Shown here: piece after piece, positions 1-5,286 of the stretch | How the letters are laid out: the number at the start of each line of letters is the position of its first letter | How positions within the stretch are numbered: the stretch's first letter is position 1 | Assembly: GCA_004212135.1 (NCBI GenBank) | Contig: RXIE01000085.1 | Coordinates: 1 to 5,528 of the forward strand | Source: Candidatus Methanophagales archaeon ANME-1-THS | GTDB lineage: Archaea > Halobacteriota > Syntropharchaeia > Alkanophagales > Methanospirareceae | DNA length: 5,528 nt | Reading direction: 5' to 3' | Made by a program: the position numbers and the translations under genes | The notes under the pieces: generated by a model | Seen by the model: the letters and a program-made list of their open reading frames with translations, nothing else | Told to the model about the DNA's origin: nothing | The model's database searches: none

Positions 1-23
1 TGGGATACGATGAGTTCAGGCAT
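1..23 (-). CDS. rnfD: Start of next Rnf operon gene, probably RnfD (5' end only)
   Basis: Only the first seven codons and part of an eighth are in the window; they read M-P-E-L-I-V-S, with the next codon cut by the window edge. The ATG follows the rnfC stop codon after a single base (TAA-A-ATG), so the two genes are very probably co-transcribed and translationally coupled. A Shine-Dalgarno-like GAGGG lies about nine bases upstream, inside the end of rnfC. RnfD is a membrane subunit carrying covalent FMN; it follows rnfC in known rnf operons and its N-terminus often contains a short 'hydrophobic-VS-P' run like this one. The start is well supported. The RnfD identity rests on gene order and seven residues, so it is an inference. 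Confidence 0.5.
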
Positions 24-24
24 T

Positions 25-1335
25 TTATCCCGCCCTCTTCTTCAACTCCTCTTTTCCGTAACTCACGAGCTGAGTGATCGGTATCTTTGAGGGACAGACA
101 TAGGTACAGCTTCCACAGCCCATGCAATCCTGTATATGGTACGCGATACACTCGTCAAACCTTCGCTCACGTGCAAGTTTTCCAAGCATGGTGGGTATAA
201 GGCCGATTGGACAGACCTCCACGCATCTCCCACATCGGATACACGTTCTTTCAGCAGGCAGCTTCGATTTCTCTCGTGTCAGAACGATGATACAGTTCGT
301 ACTCTTAATCGTCGGGACATTCCCGTATTCCGCAATCCCCTGCATCAACCCGCCGCTTAAGATCTTTCCCACTTCGTCGTTGAGCCCACCGCATGCTTCT
401 ATCAATTCAAAAATGGGTGTTCCGATCCTCGCTAACAGATTTTTAGGCGCCTTTACATCTCCGGTGACCGTAACGACCCGCTCGATCAGTGGTATTCCCT
501 CATAGACCGCATCATGGATCGCCTTTGCCGTTGCGACATTGTGCACGATGACGCCGATATCGTACGAGTGACTCCCGGATGGTGTTTCCCGACCGATGAC
601 CGTCTTGATCAGTGTGCCTGCTTCGCCCTGGGGGTATTTTGTCTCCAGAGGAATGACGGTTATCCTCTTATCTCCCTCCCGGTCCACCACCTCGTGCATC
701 CTCTGTATCGCGTCTCTTTTATTGTCCTCGATGCCAATGAATCCGCGTTCAGCTTCGAGCAGCTCCATGATGATCTGCATTCCTTTCAGGATCTTTTCGG
801 GCTGCTCGAGCATCAAGCGATGATCTGCGGTTATCCCCGGTTCACATTCTGCACCGTTCAAGATAACGGTATCAATCGTTTTCCCTTCCGGTGGACTGAG
901 TTTTACCGCGGTAGGAAATGCCGCGCCCCCCAGACCGACTATTCCCGCCTCTCGAATCCGTGCCAGGATCTCACGTTTCGACGCATTCTGCGGGTTGAGC
1001 TCTTCCATTCTCACCCATTCATCCCGTCCATCGGATTCAATCACAATACCGAGCACCTCTCTGCACAGGGGGGACTGCTGTGCGCTGATCTCTTTCACCA
1101 GACCGGAAATACTGGCATGAACGGGCGCGGATACAAACGAGGTAGAATCCCCGATCTTCTGACCTGCGTGTACTTCGTCACCCTCATTCACCAGCGGTTT
1201 ACAGGGCGCTCCGACATGCTGGTGGAGCAGAATTGTGGCGATGTGCGGTAGGTTTGCCCGTTCAATTGGAGTGCCGGCCGTGATTTTCAAGCTTGGTGGA
1301 TGTATTCCAGCACGAAAACTCCTGGACTTCAACAT
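25..1335 (-). CDS. rnfC: Rnf electron transport complex subunit RnfC
   Basis: RnfC is the peripheral cytoplasmic iron-sulfur/flavin subunit of the Rnf complex, which couples electron transfer from reduced ferredoxin to Na+ or H+ translocation. The product is 436 residues from the ATG, the compact form without the long C-terminal repeats of proteobacterial RsxC. An N-terminal barrel-sandwich, biotinyl-like part (about 30-100) precedes the nucleotide/FMN-binding domain with GLGGAAFPT (134-142), NGAECEP (160-166) and KYPQGE (233-238). An SLBB-like region follows (about 285-325). Two 4Fe-4S clusters are bound by C365/C368/C371/C375 and C404/C407/C410/C414, both CxxCxxCxxxCP and both complete. An in-frame TTG lies one codon upstream, but ATG at 1335 is preferred: it sits about 26 bp from a TATA-like element, there is no ribosome binding site, and this suggests a leaderless mRNA. 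A probable rnfD follows after one base; apbE is divergent. No multihaem cytochrome gene sits directly upstream, unlike Methanosarcina acetivorans. The family call is secure; the final electron acceptor cannot be read from the sequence. Confidence 0.95.
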   Translation of the reverse strand: MLKSRSFRAGIHPPSLKITAGTPIERANLPHIATILLHQHVGAPCKPLVNEGDEVHAGQKIGDSTSFVSAPVHASISGLVKEISAQQSPLCREVLGIVIESDGRDEWVRMEELNPQNASKREILARIREAGIVGLGGAAFPTAVKLSPPEGKTIDTVILNGAECEPGITADHRLMLEQPEKILKGMQIIMELLEAERGFIGIEDNKRDAIQRMHEVVDREGDKRITVIPLETKYPQGEAGTLIKTVIGRETPSGSHSYDIGVIVHNVATAKAIHDAVYEGIPLIERVVTVTGDVKAPKNLLARIGTPIFELIEACGGLNDEVGKILSGGLMQGIAEYGNVPTIKSTNCIIVLTREKSKLPAERTCIRCGRCVEVCPIGLIPTMLGKLARERRFDECIAYHIQDCMGCGSCTYVCPSKIPITQLVSYGKEELKKRAG

Positions 1336-1389
1336 CAAGGTTTTATTGAACCTTTTTTTAAAATAAACCTTTTTCTTTTTATTCGTAGT
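1336..1389. promoter_or_regulatory. Compact divergent promoter shared by rnfC and apbE
   Basis: The whole space between the two ATGs is 54 bp. An A/T-only core at about 1353-1367 reads TTTAAAATA on the plus strand and TTTATTTTAAA on the minus strand, both acceptable archaeal TATA elements. Its centre, near 1361, is about 26 bp from the rnfC ATG (1335) and 29 bp from the apbE ATG (1390). That is the TATA-to-start spacing in archaea, so both transcripts would begin at or just before the start codon. Neither gene has a Shine-Dalgarno sequence, which fits leaderless translation. Promoter positions are inferred from spacing and composition only. Confidence 0.6.
1337..1371. repeat. AACCTT motif cluster around the divergent TATA region (possible operator)
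   Basis: AAGGTT (1337-1342) and AACCTT (1349-1354) form a perfect 6-bp inverted repeat with a 6-base spacer. A second direct copy, AACCTT within AACCTTTTT, lies at 1366-1371, 17 bp after the first. The copies flank the TATA core, where a bound repressor would block both genes. The first inverted repeat is followed by a T run and so resembles an intrinsic terminator, but it lies between start codons, which favours an operator. No regulator is identifiable here. Confidence 0.4.
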
Positions 1390-2388
1390 ATGAAGAACCT
1401 GATAGCAGAGCTTATCCTTATCTCACTCCTCACGGCTGTAGTGCTCCTCGGCATTCACGAATATAGCTCTTCGCCTTCCTATACCCCTGTGGTCGAGCGA
1501 ACGGAGCAGGTGATGGGCACCTATGCGTCGATAACGATCTGTGACCGGAATACCACGAGGGCTAATCTCGCGCTCGACGCTGCGTTTGAGGAGATAAAAC
1601 GAATAGATACGTTAATGTCGCTCTACAATGAAAGTAGCGAAGTTGCGGCACTCAACCGCAATGGTATGAACTGGACACCGCTCTCGTCTGATACAATCTA
1701 CGTACTCACGAAGGCGGGGTATTATTCGCGACTCTCGAATGGCTCGTTTGATATCACGTGCAACCCTCTGGTGCAGTTATGGATGGTGAAGGTGCGGGAG
1801 GAGCACCGCATGCCCACACCTGATGAGATCAAAGAAGCGAGCGAGCTTGTGGGATACGAACATCTCATTATAAACGAGGAACTGAGCAGGGCTCGGTTCG
1901 ATAAGGAAGGAATGAGCATCACGCTCGGTGGGATTGCGAAGGGCTATGCGGTCGATCGTGCATGTGAGATCTTACTCGAAGCCGGGATAAAGCATGCACT
2001 GGTGAACATAGGCGGCGATATGCGAGCAGTTGGGGATAAGAACGGTGCGCCCTGGGAGGTAGCGCTCCAGAACCCGAGGAATAAGGCGGAATTCATACTG
2101 CTACTAGAGCTTGAAAATGAGTCAGTCGCGACATCGGGCGATTATGAACGGTATTTCTTCCTCAAAGACCGAATACACCATATAATCAATCCGAAGACGG
2201 GCCATTCCGCAGACGAATGCATGAGCGTGACGGTCATCACGCCGAGGTGCATCGACGCGGACGCACTCGCCACCGCGGTCTTTGTGCTGGGCCCCGAGGA
2301 GGGTAAGGCGCTTCTGGATGAGCGTGGTCTAAAAGGTCTGATTATCGCGTCGGATAAACGGCTCATTAAATCAGAGGCATTTCGGTGA
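1390..2388 (+). CDS. apbE: FAD:protein FMN transferase, ApbE family, membrane-anchored
   Basis: ApbE transfers FMN from FAD to a threonine or serine of target proteins, including RnfG and RnfD, with Mg2+. The product is 332 residues, the usual family length. Residues 2-22 form one hydrophobic N-terminal segment. There is no lipobox cysteine after it, so it looks like an uncleaved anchor or signal peptide that places the catalytic domain outside the membrane, where the Rnf flavinylation sites face. Family motifs appear in order: VMGTYASI (41-48), LGGIAKGYAVD (179-189), LVNIGGD (204-210), ATSGDYERYF (247-256), HHIINPKTG (263-271) and DADALATAVFVLG (289-301), whose Asp and Thr are expected Mg2+ ligands. 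The frame stays open upstream to 1300, but that extension runs through the promoter and into rnfC and would put charged residues before the hydrophobic segment, so ATG 1390 is preferred. Divergence from rnfC argues that its substrates are the Rnf flavoproteins. The family is certain; the substrate assignment is inferred. Confidence 0.94.
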   Translation: MKNLIAELILISLLTAVVLLGIHEYSSSPSYTPVVERTEQVMGTYASITICDRNTTRANLALDAAFEEIKRIDTLMSLYNESSEVAALNRNGMNWTPLSSDTIYVLTKAGYYSRLSNGSFDITCNPLVQLWMVKVREEHRMPTPDEIKEASELVGYEHLIINEELSRARFDKEGMSITLGGIAKGYAVDRACEILLEAGIKHALVNIGGDMRAVGDKNGAPWEVALQNPRNKAEFILLLELENESVATSGDYERYFFLKDRIHHIINPKTGHSADECMSVTVITPRCIDADALATAVFVLGPEEGKALLDERGLKGLIIASDKRLIKSEAFR

Positions 2389-2389
2389 A

Positions 2390-2406
2390 CCGCCTTCAAA
2401 AGGCGG
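2390..2406. terminator. Hairpin between convergent apbE and DHH genes, possible bidirectional terminator
   Basis: CCGCCTT (2390-2396) and AAGGCGG (2400-2406) are perfect complements forming a 7-bp stem with a CAA loop. It starts two bases after the apbE stop and lies 19 bases from the stop of the convergent DHH gene, so it could act on both transcripts. Neither side has a clear T tract, which archaeal intrinsic termination usually uses. It may instead act as a 3'-end stabiliser or processing point. The structure is seen directly; the role is inferred. Confidence 0.45.
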
Positions 2407-2424
2407 AGAATCACAGGAAGTCAG

Positions 2425-3828
2425 TCATGAGGGTGCCTGAGATCTCCCCCTCTGCTCACCCAGTATTCGGTCGAGCGCAGCGAGGAATAGCTCTTCCGAG
2501 CCACTGGGAATGGATGCCCCCGCGGCGACTGGATGTCCGCCACCCATGCCACCCACCGCGCGTGAGGCTTGCTCCATTGCTTTAGCGAGATCGATCCCCT
2601 TTGATTTAGCCAGCAGTCTTTTGTTACACCGCGCGGAGATCTTCGTCTCAGCCGTCTTGCCCTCTTCTGCCCGTTCCTGCGTGTTGACCACCACCATAAT
2701 CGTGCCGGTGTACAGATAATCCGCTATGATCCCGGCTAAAACGCCGGTTATGCCGCGCTCCTGCACGAAGAAGTAGGACAGGTTCTGGCGCTCTTTTATG
2801 CTGTTCGCCTCACGTTCCAGTCTGTTCAACTCAGAGACGAGCTTGCTCTGAAACTTCAGATAGAGCGAGGTAGCATCTTCGACCAGATCCTCCTCGCGCA
2901 GGCAGAGTCCGATTCCAATGCTCGGGCTCCCTAATCGACCGCACGCATCGACCGTTCGCATAAAGGTCAACCCGTTCTTTATCACCTCGGCATTGAGCCG
3001 GTACGTGGTTCCAACTAACGCGCTCTCGTGAATCTCAGCATTGTATTTCCGTAGCAGTGAGAGGAGCGCATCGGCCAATCGTTTCTCCTCCTCCACACTC
3101 AAATCACGTACCTTTTTATCACCCGCTATGCCCACCTTACCCAGCAGAGCATCCACCCACTCGAGCTTACCGGCGAGCGGGATATAGGGATCGGTGGAGA
3201 AGAGGATCGCGTCCCGAATTTTTCCATCACCGAGTCTCAACCCCTTTTTAACTGAAATTATACCTTCTTGTAGCGCCTCATCGACAATCATCTTGTTGAT
3301 CCCGTTCGTGAGCGGTAGCTTATCACCTAATGTTCCGGCAATCGCAAGCCCCGCAAGGTCCAGGTTATCCTTCTCAGTGCCAGACATGCGCCGTGCGAGG
3401 AGATAAGAGAGTCCCGCAGCACAGATCTCACCGAGTTCACCGTCCATCTTGCTCTTCCCCGTCGTATTGGCGCAGAGGGGATTGATGAGGACGGTCGAGG
3501 CTGTATGAACGTCGGGGAGTGGTGCTAACGGAACATGGTGGTCCAGGATGATCACCTCCCGCTCGCTCAGATATTGTTGTATCAATTCAGCTTGTGCGGT
3601 CCCCATATCGCAGAATATGATGAGCTCCTCATCCAGCCCTTGAATAAAAGCGCGATCCAGTTTGCTTACAATGGTCGTGTGGAACTGAATACCGCTGCGG
3701 AGCAGTGCAGTGGAGATAATCCCCGCTGCGGTAATCCCATCAGCATCGTAATGCGAGATCACGCGTGCGTAATCATGCCGTTTTATTAGTTCCGCGGCCT
3801 TTTTCACGTTTTTCTGTAATCCCATCAT
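2425..3828 (-). CDS. DHH/DHHA1 phosphoesterase, archaeal RecJ/GAN-like nuclease
   Basis: This is a metal-dependent phosphoesterase of the DHH superfamily, in the group of archaeal RecJ homologues that includes the GINS-associated nuclease (GAN) of the replisome; those act on single-stranded DNA or RNA 5' ends. The product is 467 residues from the first ATG, a usual length for archaeal RecJ-like proteins. All catalytic motifs are present: SHYDADG (25-31), CDMG with D74, LDHHVP with DHH at 96-98, and GTLGD ending at D169. The C-terminal DHHA1 substrate-binding domain carries GGMGGGH (426-432), which is diagnostic of the family. A charged, probably coiled stretch around 330-355 links the lobes. 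A TTG at 3846 would add six residues (a serine-rich MSSSSE), but no ribosome binding site supports either start, so the tandem ATG at 3828 is preferred. The gene stands alone, convergent with apbE and divergent from the tRNA. Family and nuclease-type active site are secure. Which paralogue it is (GAN, RecJ-like exonuclease or nanoRNase) cannot be settled here. Confidence 0.88.
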   Translation of the reverse strand: MMGLQKNVKKAAELIKRHDYARVISHYDADGITAAGIISTALLRSGIQFHTTIVSKLDRAFIQGLDEELIIFCDMGTAQAELIQQYLSEREVIILDHHVPLAPLPDVHTASTVLINPLCANTTGKSKMDGELGEICAAGLSYLLARRMSGTEKDNLDLAGLAIAGTLGDKLPLTNGINKMIVDEALQEGIISVKKGLRLGDGKIRDAILFSTDPYIPLAGKLEWVDALLGKVGIAGDKKVRDLSVEEEKRLADALLSLLRKYNAEIHESALVGTTYRLNAEVIKNGLTFMRTVDACGRLGSPSIGIGLCLREEDLVEDATSLYLKFQSKLVSELNRLEREANSIKERQNLSYFFVQERGITGVLAGIIADYLYTGTIMVVVNTQERAEEGKTAETKISARCNKRLLAKSKGIDLAKAMEQASRAVGGMGGGHPVAAGASIPSGSEELFLAALDRILGEQRGRSQAPS

Positions 3829-3850
3829 CTCAGACGAACTGCTCAACGGA

Positions 3851-3869
3851 GTGCGTAGTACCGACGCAC
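3851..3869 (-). promoter_or_regulatory. Hairpin in the 5' leader of the DHH gene
   Basis: GTGCGT (3851-3856) and ACGCAC (3864-3869) are perfect complements around a 7-base loop. On the DHH strand this falls 23-41 bases before the ATG, inside the expected leader if transcription starts from the AT-rich region near 3896-3910. It could affect translation or mRNA stability, but no known riboswitch or leader motif is recognised. The rest of the 109-bp spacer (3829-3937) holds only the two divergent promoters. Confidence 0.3.
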
Positions 3870-3904
3870 CATCCAGAAGAAGAAAAAATCTTATTCATTA
3901 AAAT

Positions 3905-3911
3905 CTTTAAG
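3905..3911 (+). promoter_or_regulatory. Putative TATA element of the tRNA-Arg gene
   Basis: CTTTAAG lies about 27-33 bp upstream of the mature tRNA 5' end at 3938, within a strongly A/T-rich stretch (about 3883-3930) that contrasts with the GC-rich tRNA. This is the position expected for an archaeal tRNA TATA box with a short 5' leader removed by RNase P. The A/T run from 3916 to 3928 is an alternative but sits rather close. The same region probably also drives the divergent DHH gene, with TTTTAATG on the minus strand at 3896-3903 as a candidate element. Confidence 0.4.
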
Positions 3912-3937
3912 CACCTAAAAATAAAAATCTAAGGGCT

Positions 3938-4144
3938 GGGCGTGTGGCCTAGATAGGACATGGCGGCAGCCTCCTAACAATAAGCCCTTACTGAGCCTTT
4001 CAGGCTCGCGGGAACGCGGGCAGAGCCCGCGATTTCGTGGTCGCGGGGTGGAACTTCGCACGGGCCGGAGTCCTGGTATTAAGAAGAAGGTTGCTCAAAG
4101 AGGGAGAAAGCTGCAAATCACGGGTTCAAATCCCGTCACGCCCG
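3938..4144 (+). tRNA. tRNA-Arg (anticodon CCT), interrupted by a 132-nt intron
   Basis: The exons (3938-3976 and 4109-4144) join to a 75-nt tRNA. The acceptor stem GGGCGTG/CACGCCC is perfect, with discriminator G at 4144 and no encoded CCA. The D arm is GCCT/TGGC with one T-T mismatch at 13-22; the loop has A14, G18-G19 and A20. The anticodon stem is GCAGC/GCTGC, perfect. The loop C-T-CCT-A|A has anticodon CCT at 3973-3975, reading AGG. The variable loop is AAATC. The T arm is ACGGG/CCCGT with loop TTCAAAT. A20 and C35 are the standard arginine identity elements, which supports the isotype. The intron lies between positions 37 and 38, the canonical archaeal site, and forms a BHB core (see intron entry). 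The last nine bases overlap the 3' end of the convergent PRC-barrel gene. The tRNA call is near certain from the fold. Confidence 0.95.
3977..4108 (+). other. Archaeal tRNA intron (BHB-spliced), long and structured
   Basis: The boundaries follow from the BHB rule. Exon bases CTCC (3971-3974) pair with intron bases GGAG (4103-4106) as the 4-bp central helix. The 3-base bulges are TA|A (3975-3977) and AA|A (4107-4109), each cut between its second and third base by the splicing endonuclease. The anticodon stem closes the outer side. The inner helix is weak (C3978-G4102, then mismatches), so this is a relaxed BHB. Most archaeal tRNA introns are a few tens of bases; this one is 132. It contains a 6-bp hairpin with a TTC loop (3993-4007), a perfect 7-bp GC hairpin CGCGGGC-AGA-GCCCGCG (4015-4031), and three CGCGGG copies (4007, 4015, 4042). 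No box C/D guide RNA and no endonuclease ORF is visible. Confidence 0.85.
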
Positions 4145-4408
4145 TACATGCATCTTGTCACTGTCTACAATGATAACATCCCTGACCGCTTTAACAGCAT
4201 CAAACGGTATGAGGATATAATCCTCCTCCTTCTTGAACATGCTCGTGTCAAGCTCATCAGCGGGTTTAACGACGAGTTCTTTCAACATCCCGGTTCCTGC
4301 CTCTGCGACTATATTGTGCAATACGCCCACTTCAACACCTTCAGAGTCCATTACCCGTTTATCACTCAATTTCAGTACCGATACCTTTCCCATCTTCATT
4401 CCCCCCAT
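4136..4408 (-). CDS. Small PRC-barrel domain protein
   Basis: The product is a 90-residue single-domain protein of the archaeal PRC-barrel family. The core reads LKLSDKRVMDSEGVEVG (about 12-28), then the strand and turn HNIVAEAGTGMLKELVVKP (about 31-49), and ends with ILIPFDAVKAVRDVIIV (about 65-81), the usual two-part barrel signature. PRC-barrels are small beta-barrels found in RimM and photosynthetic reaction-centre H subunits. Stand-alone archaeal ones include the cell-division factors CdpB1/CdpB2 that work with SepF, so a division role is possible but not shown. There is no membrane segment. Candidate starts are GTG 4414, ATG 4408, ATG 4399 and ATG 4393. A TATA-like element about 30 bp upstream of 4408 favours a leaderless or near-leaderless start at 4408 or 4414; a G-rich run at 4400-4405 could instead serve 4393. 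The stop and last two codons lie inside the convergent tRNA. Confidence 0.82.
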   Translation of the reverse strand: MGGMKMGKVSVLKLSDKRVMDSEGVEVGVLHNIVAEAGTGMLKELVVKPADELDTSMFKKEEDYILIPFDAVKAVRDVIIVDSDKMHVRA

Positions 4409-4416
4409 TCTCACAC

Positions 4417-4442
4417 AACCTTCAGGTTCTTCCTCTATATAA
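4417..4442 (-). promoter_or_regulatory. Promoter of the PRC-barrel gene with a palindrome at the start site
   Basis: On the minus strand TTATATA (4442-4436) is a good archaeal TATA box. It overlaps the space just after the nadK stop, and about 25 bases on is the likely transcription start near 4413, immediately before the candidate start codons. Between them is a 12-base inverted repeat, AACCT-TC-AGGTT (4417-4428). It uses the same half-site as the repeats in the rnfC/apbE promoter. The gene can therefore be transcribed independently of nadK. Positions are inferred from sequence only. Confidence 0.5.
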
Positions 4443-4449
4443 TACTTTG

Positions 4450-5286
4450 CTACCTCCCTTCCTCACTCCGAAGTTTGTCACGGAGTTTCAAAAAGTGCTT
4501 GTTCCAGATCCTCACGAACAGGGCCGGCTCACCCCTCGTAATGCTTATTCTTTCGCCCTTTCCAATCGGCCGGTAGAACTGCCCGTCGACAACCAATTCG
4601 GCATCCTTCAGCTCCAGAAGGGCGAAACTGATCTCACTCTGGATATCCACGACGGTGGGTCGCGCAGAAAGTTTGAACGGGGCAATCGGCACGATGATCG
4701 TGGCATCTACTTGTGGATCTACGATGGGACCGCCCGCGCTCATCGCATACGCGGTGCTTCCGGTGGGTGTAGCGAAGATGACGCCGTCTGCTCTCAACTT
4801 CTCTAATTCCAGACCATCGATAAAGATAGCGAAGTGGAGCATCTTACCCGGTTTGGAAGTGATCACCACCGCCTCGTTCATGGCATACGGTATCTCCTCC
4901 TTCACTCCCTGTATCCTGACTGCGAGTCGCTCTTTCTGCTCGACCTCAAAACCTTCCAGGAGCCTGGTGAGTACCGAAACGCTTTCTTCTGGCTGCACCT
5001 CGGCTAAAAAACCGATCGCACCCATATTTATGCCCAGGATGGGTGTGGGCTTTTGTAACGCATGCAGTGCTCGTAGAATCGTGCCATCGCCACCGATGCA
5101 GACGAGGAGGTCCACATCCATCTCCCCGATCTTCATACCCGGCCGTTTGAGCATCGCGGCAGTCTCAGCATCGAGGATCACCTCAACCTGTTCCTCTAAA
5201 GCGTTGATCAACCTACCTAAGAGTGTTATATCCTCAGCCCGACCCCTACAGACCATCCCAATCCGTTTCGGCTGAATCAAGTTCAT
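4450..5286 (-). CDS. nadK: NAD kinase
   Basis: NAD kinase phosphorylates NAD+ to NADP+ in the cytoplasm with ATP or polyphosphate and is the source of cellular NADP. The 278-residue product has the full family pattern. GGDGT (65-69) is the kinase motif with catalytic Asp67, INMGAIGFL (86-94) is the following conserved loop, NEAV (137-140) contacts the nucleotide, and DGVIFATPTGSTAYAMSAGGP (167-187) is the NAD-binding signature. VPIAPFKLSARP (199-210) and VDGQ (233-236) complete it. Length and domain order match stand-alone archaeal enzymes; there is no fused inositol-phosphatase domain as in some methanogens. The ATG at 5286 overlaps the NAC stop codon in an ATGA junction, so translation is probably coupled. 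No other start is needed because the N-terminus (KRIGMVCRGR) begins with the expected first beta strand. The assignment is secure. Confidence 0.95.
   Translation of the reverse strand: MNLIQPKRIGMVCRGRAEDITLLGRLINALEEQVEVILDAETAAMLKRPGMKIGEMDVDLLVCIGGDGTILRALHALQKPTPILGINMGAIGFLAEVQPEESVSVLTRLLEGFEVEQKERLAVRIQGVKEEIPYAMNEAVVITSKPGKMLHFAIFIDGLELEKLRADGVIFATPTGSTAYAMSAGGPIVDPQVDATIIVPIAPFKLSARPTVVDIQSEISFALLELKDAELVVDGQFYRPIGKGERISITRGEPALFVRIWNKHFLKLRDKLRSEEGR

Noticed and set aside
514..1251. Long plus-strand open frame (245 codons) opposite rnfC
   Set aside because: It is antisense to a gene with complete family motifs, and its translation shows no recognisable domain; it reflects the codon bias of rnfC.
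1337..1359. Intrinsic terminator (inverted repeat followed by a T run) on the plus strand
   Set aside because: It lies between two divergent start codons with no plus-strand gene to terminate; an operator or promoter role is more sensible.
1300..1389. 30-residue N-terminal extension of ApbE
   Set aside because: It begins inside rnfC, runs through the TATA region, and would bury the hydrophobic anchor behind an unrelated segment. ATG 1390 fits the promoter spacing.
3829..3846. TTG start adding six residues to the DHH protein
   Set aside because: Rare start with no ribosome binding site, adding only a serine-rich tail; tandem ATGs follow at 3828 and 3825. It cannot be strictly excluded.
3977..4108. 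Box C/D or H/ACA guide RNA inside the tRNA intron
   Set aside because: A CTGA (3991-3994) is present, but there is no RUGAUGA-like C box and no convincing ACA after a kink-turn stem.
4037..4576. Plus-strand open frame (179 codons) crossing the tRNA intron, the 3' exon, the PRC-barrel gene and the end of nadK
   Set aside because: It would translate tRNA sequence and the antisense of two genes; no domain and no promoter.
4655..5275. Plus-strand open frame (206 codons) opposite nadK
   Set aside because: Serine/proline/isoleucine-rich translation without a domain, fully inside the antisense of a confident NAD kinase gene.
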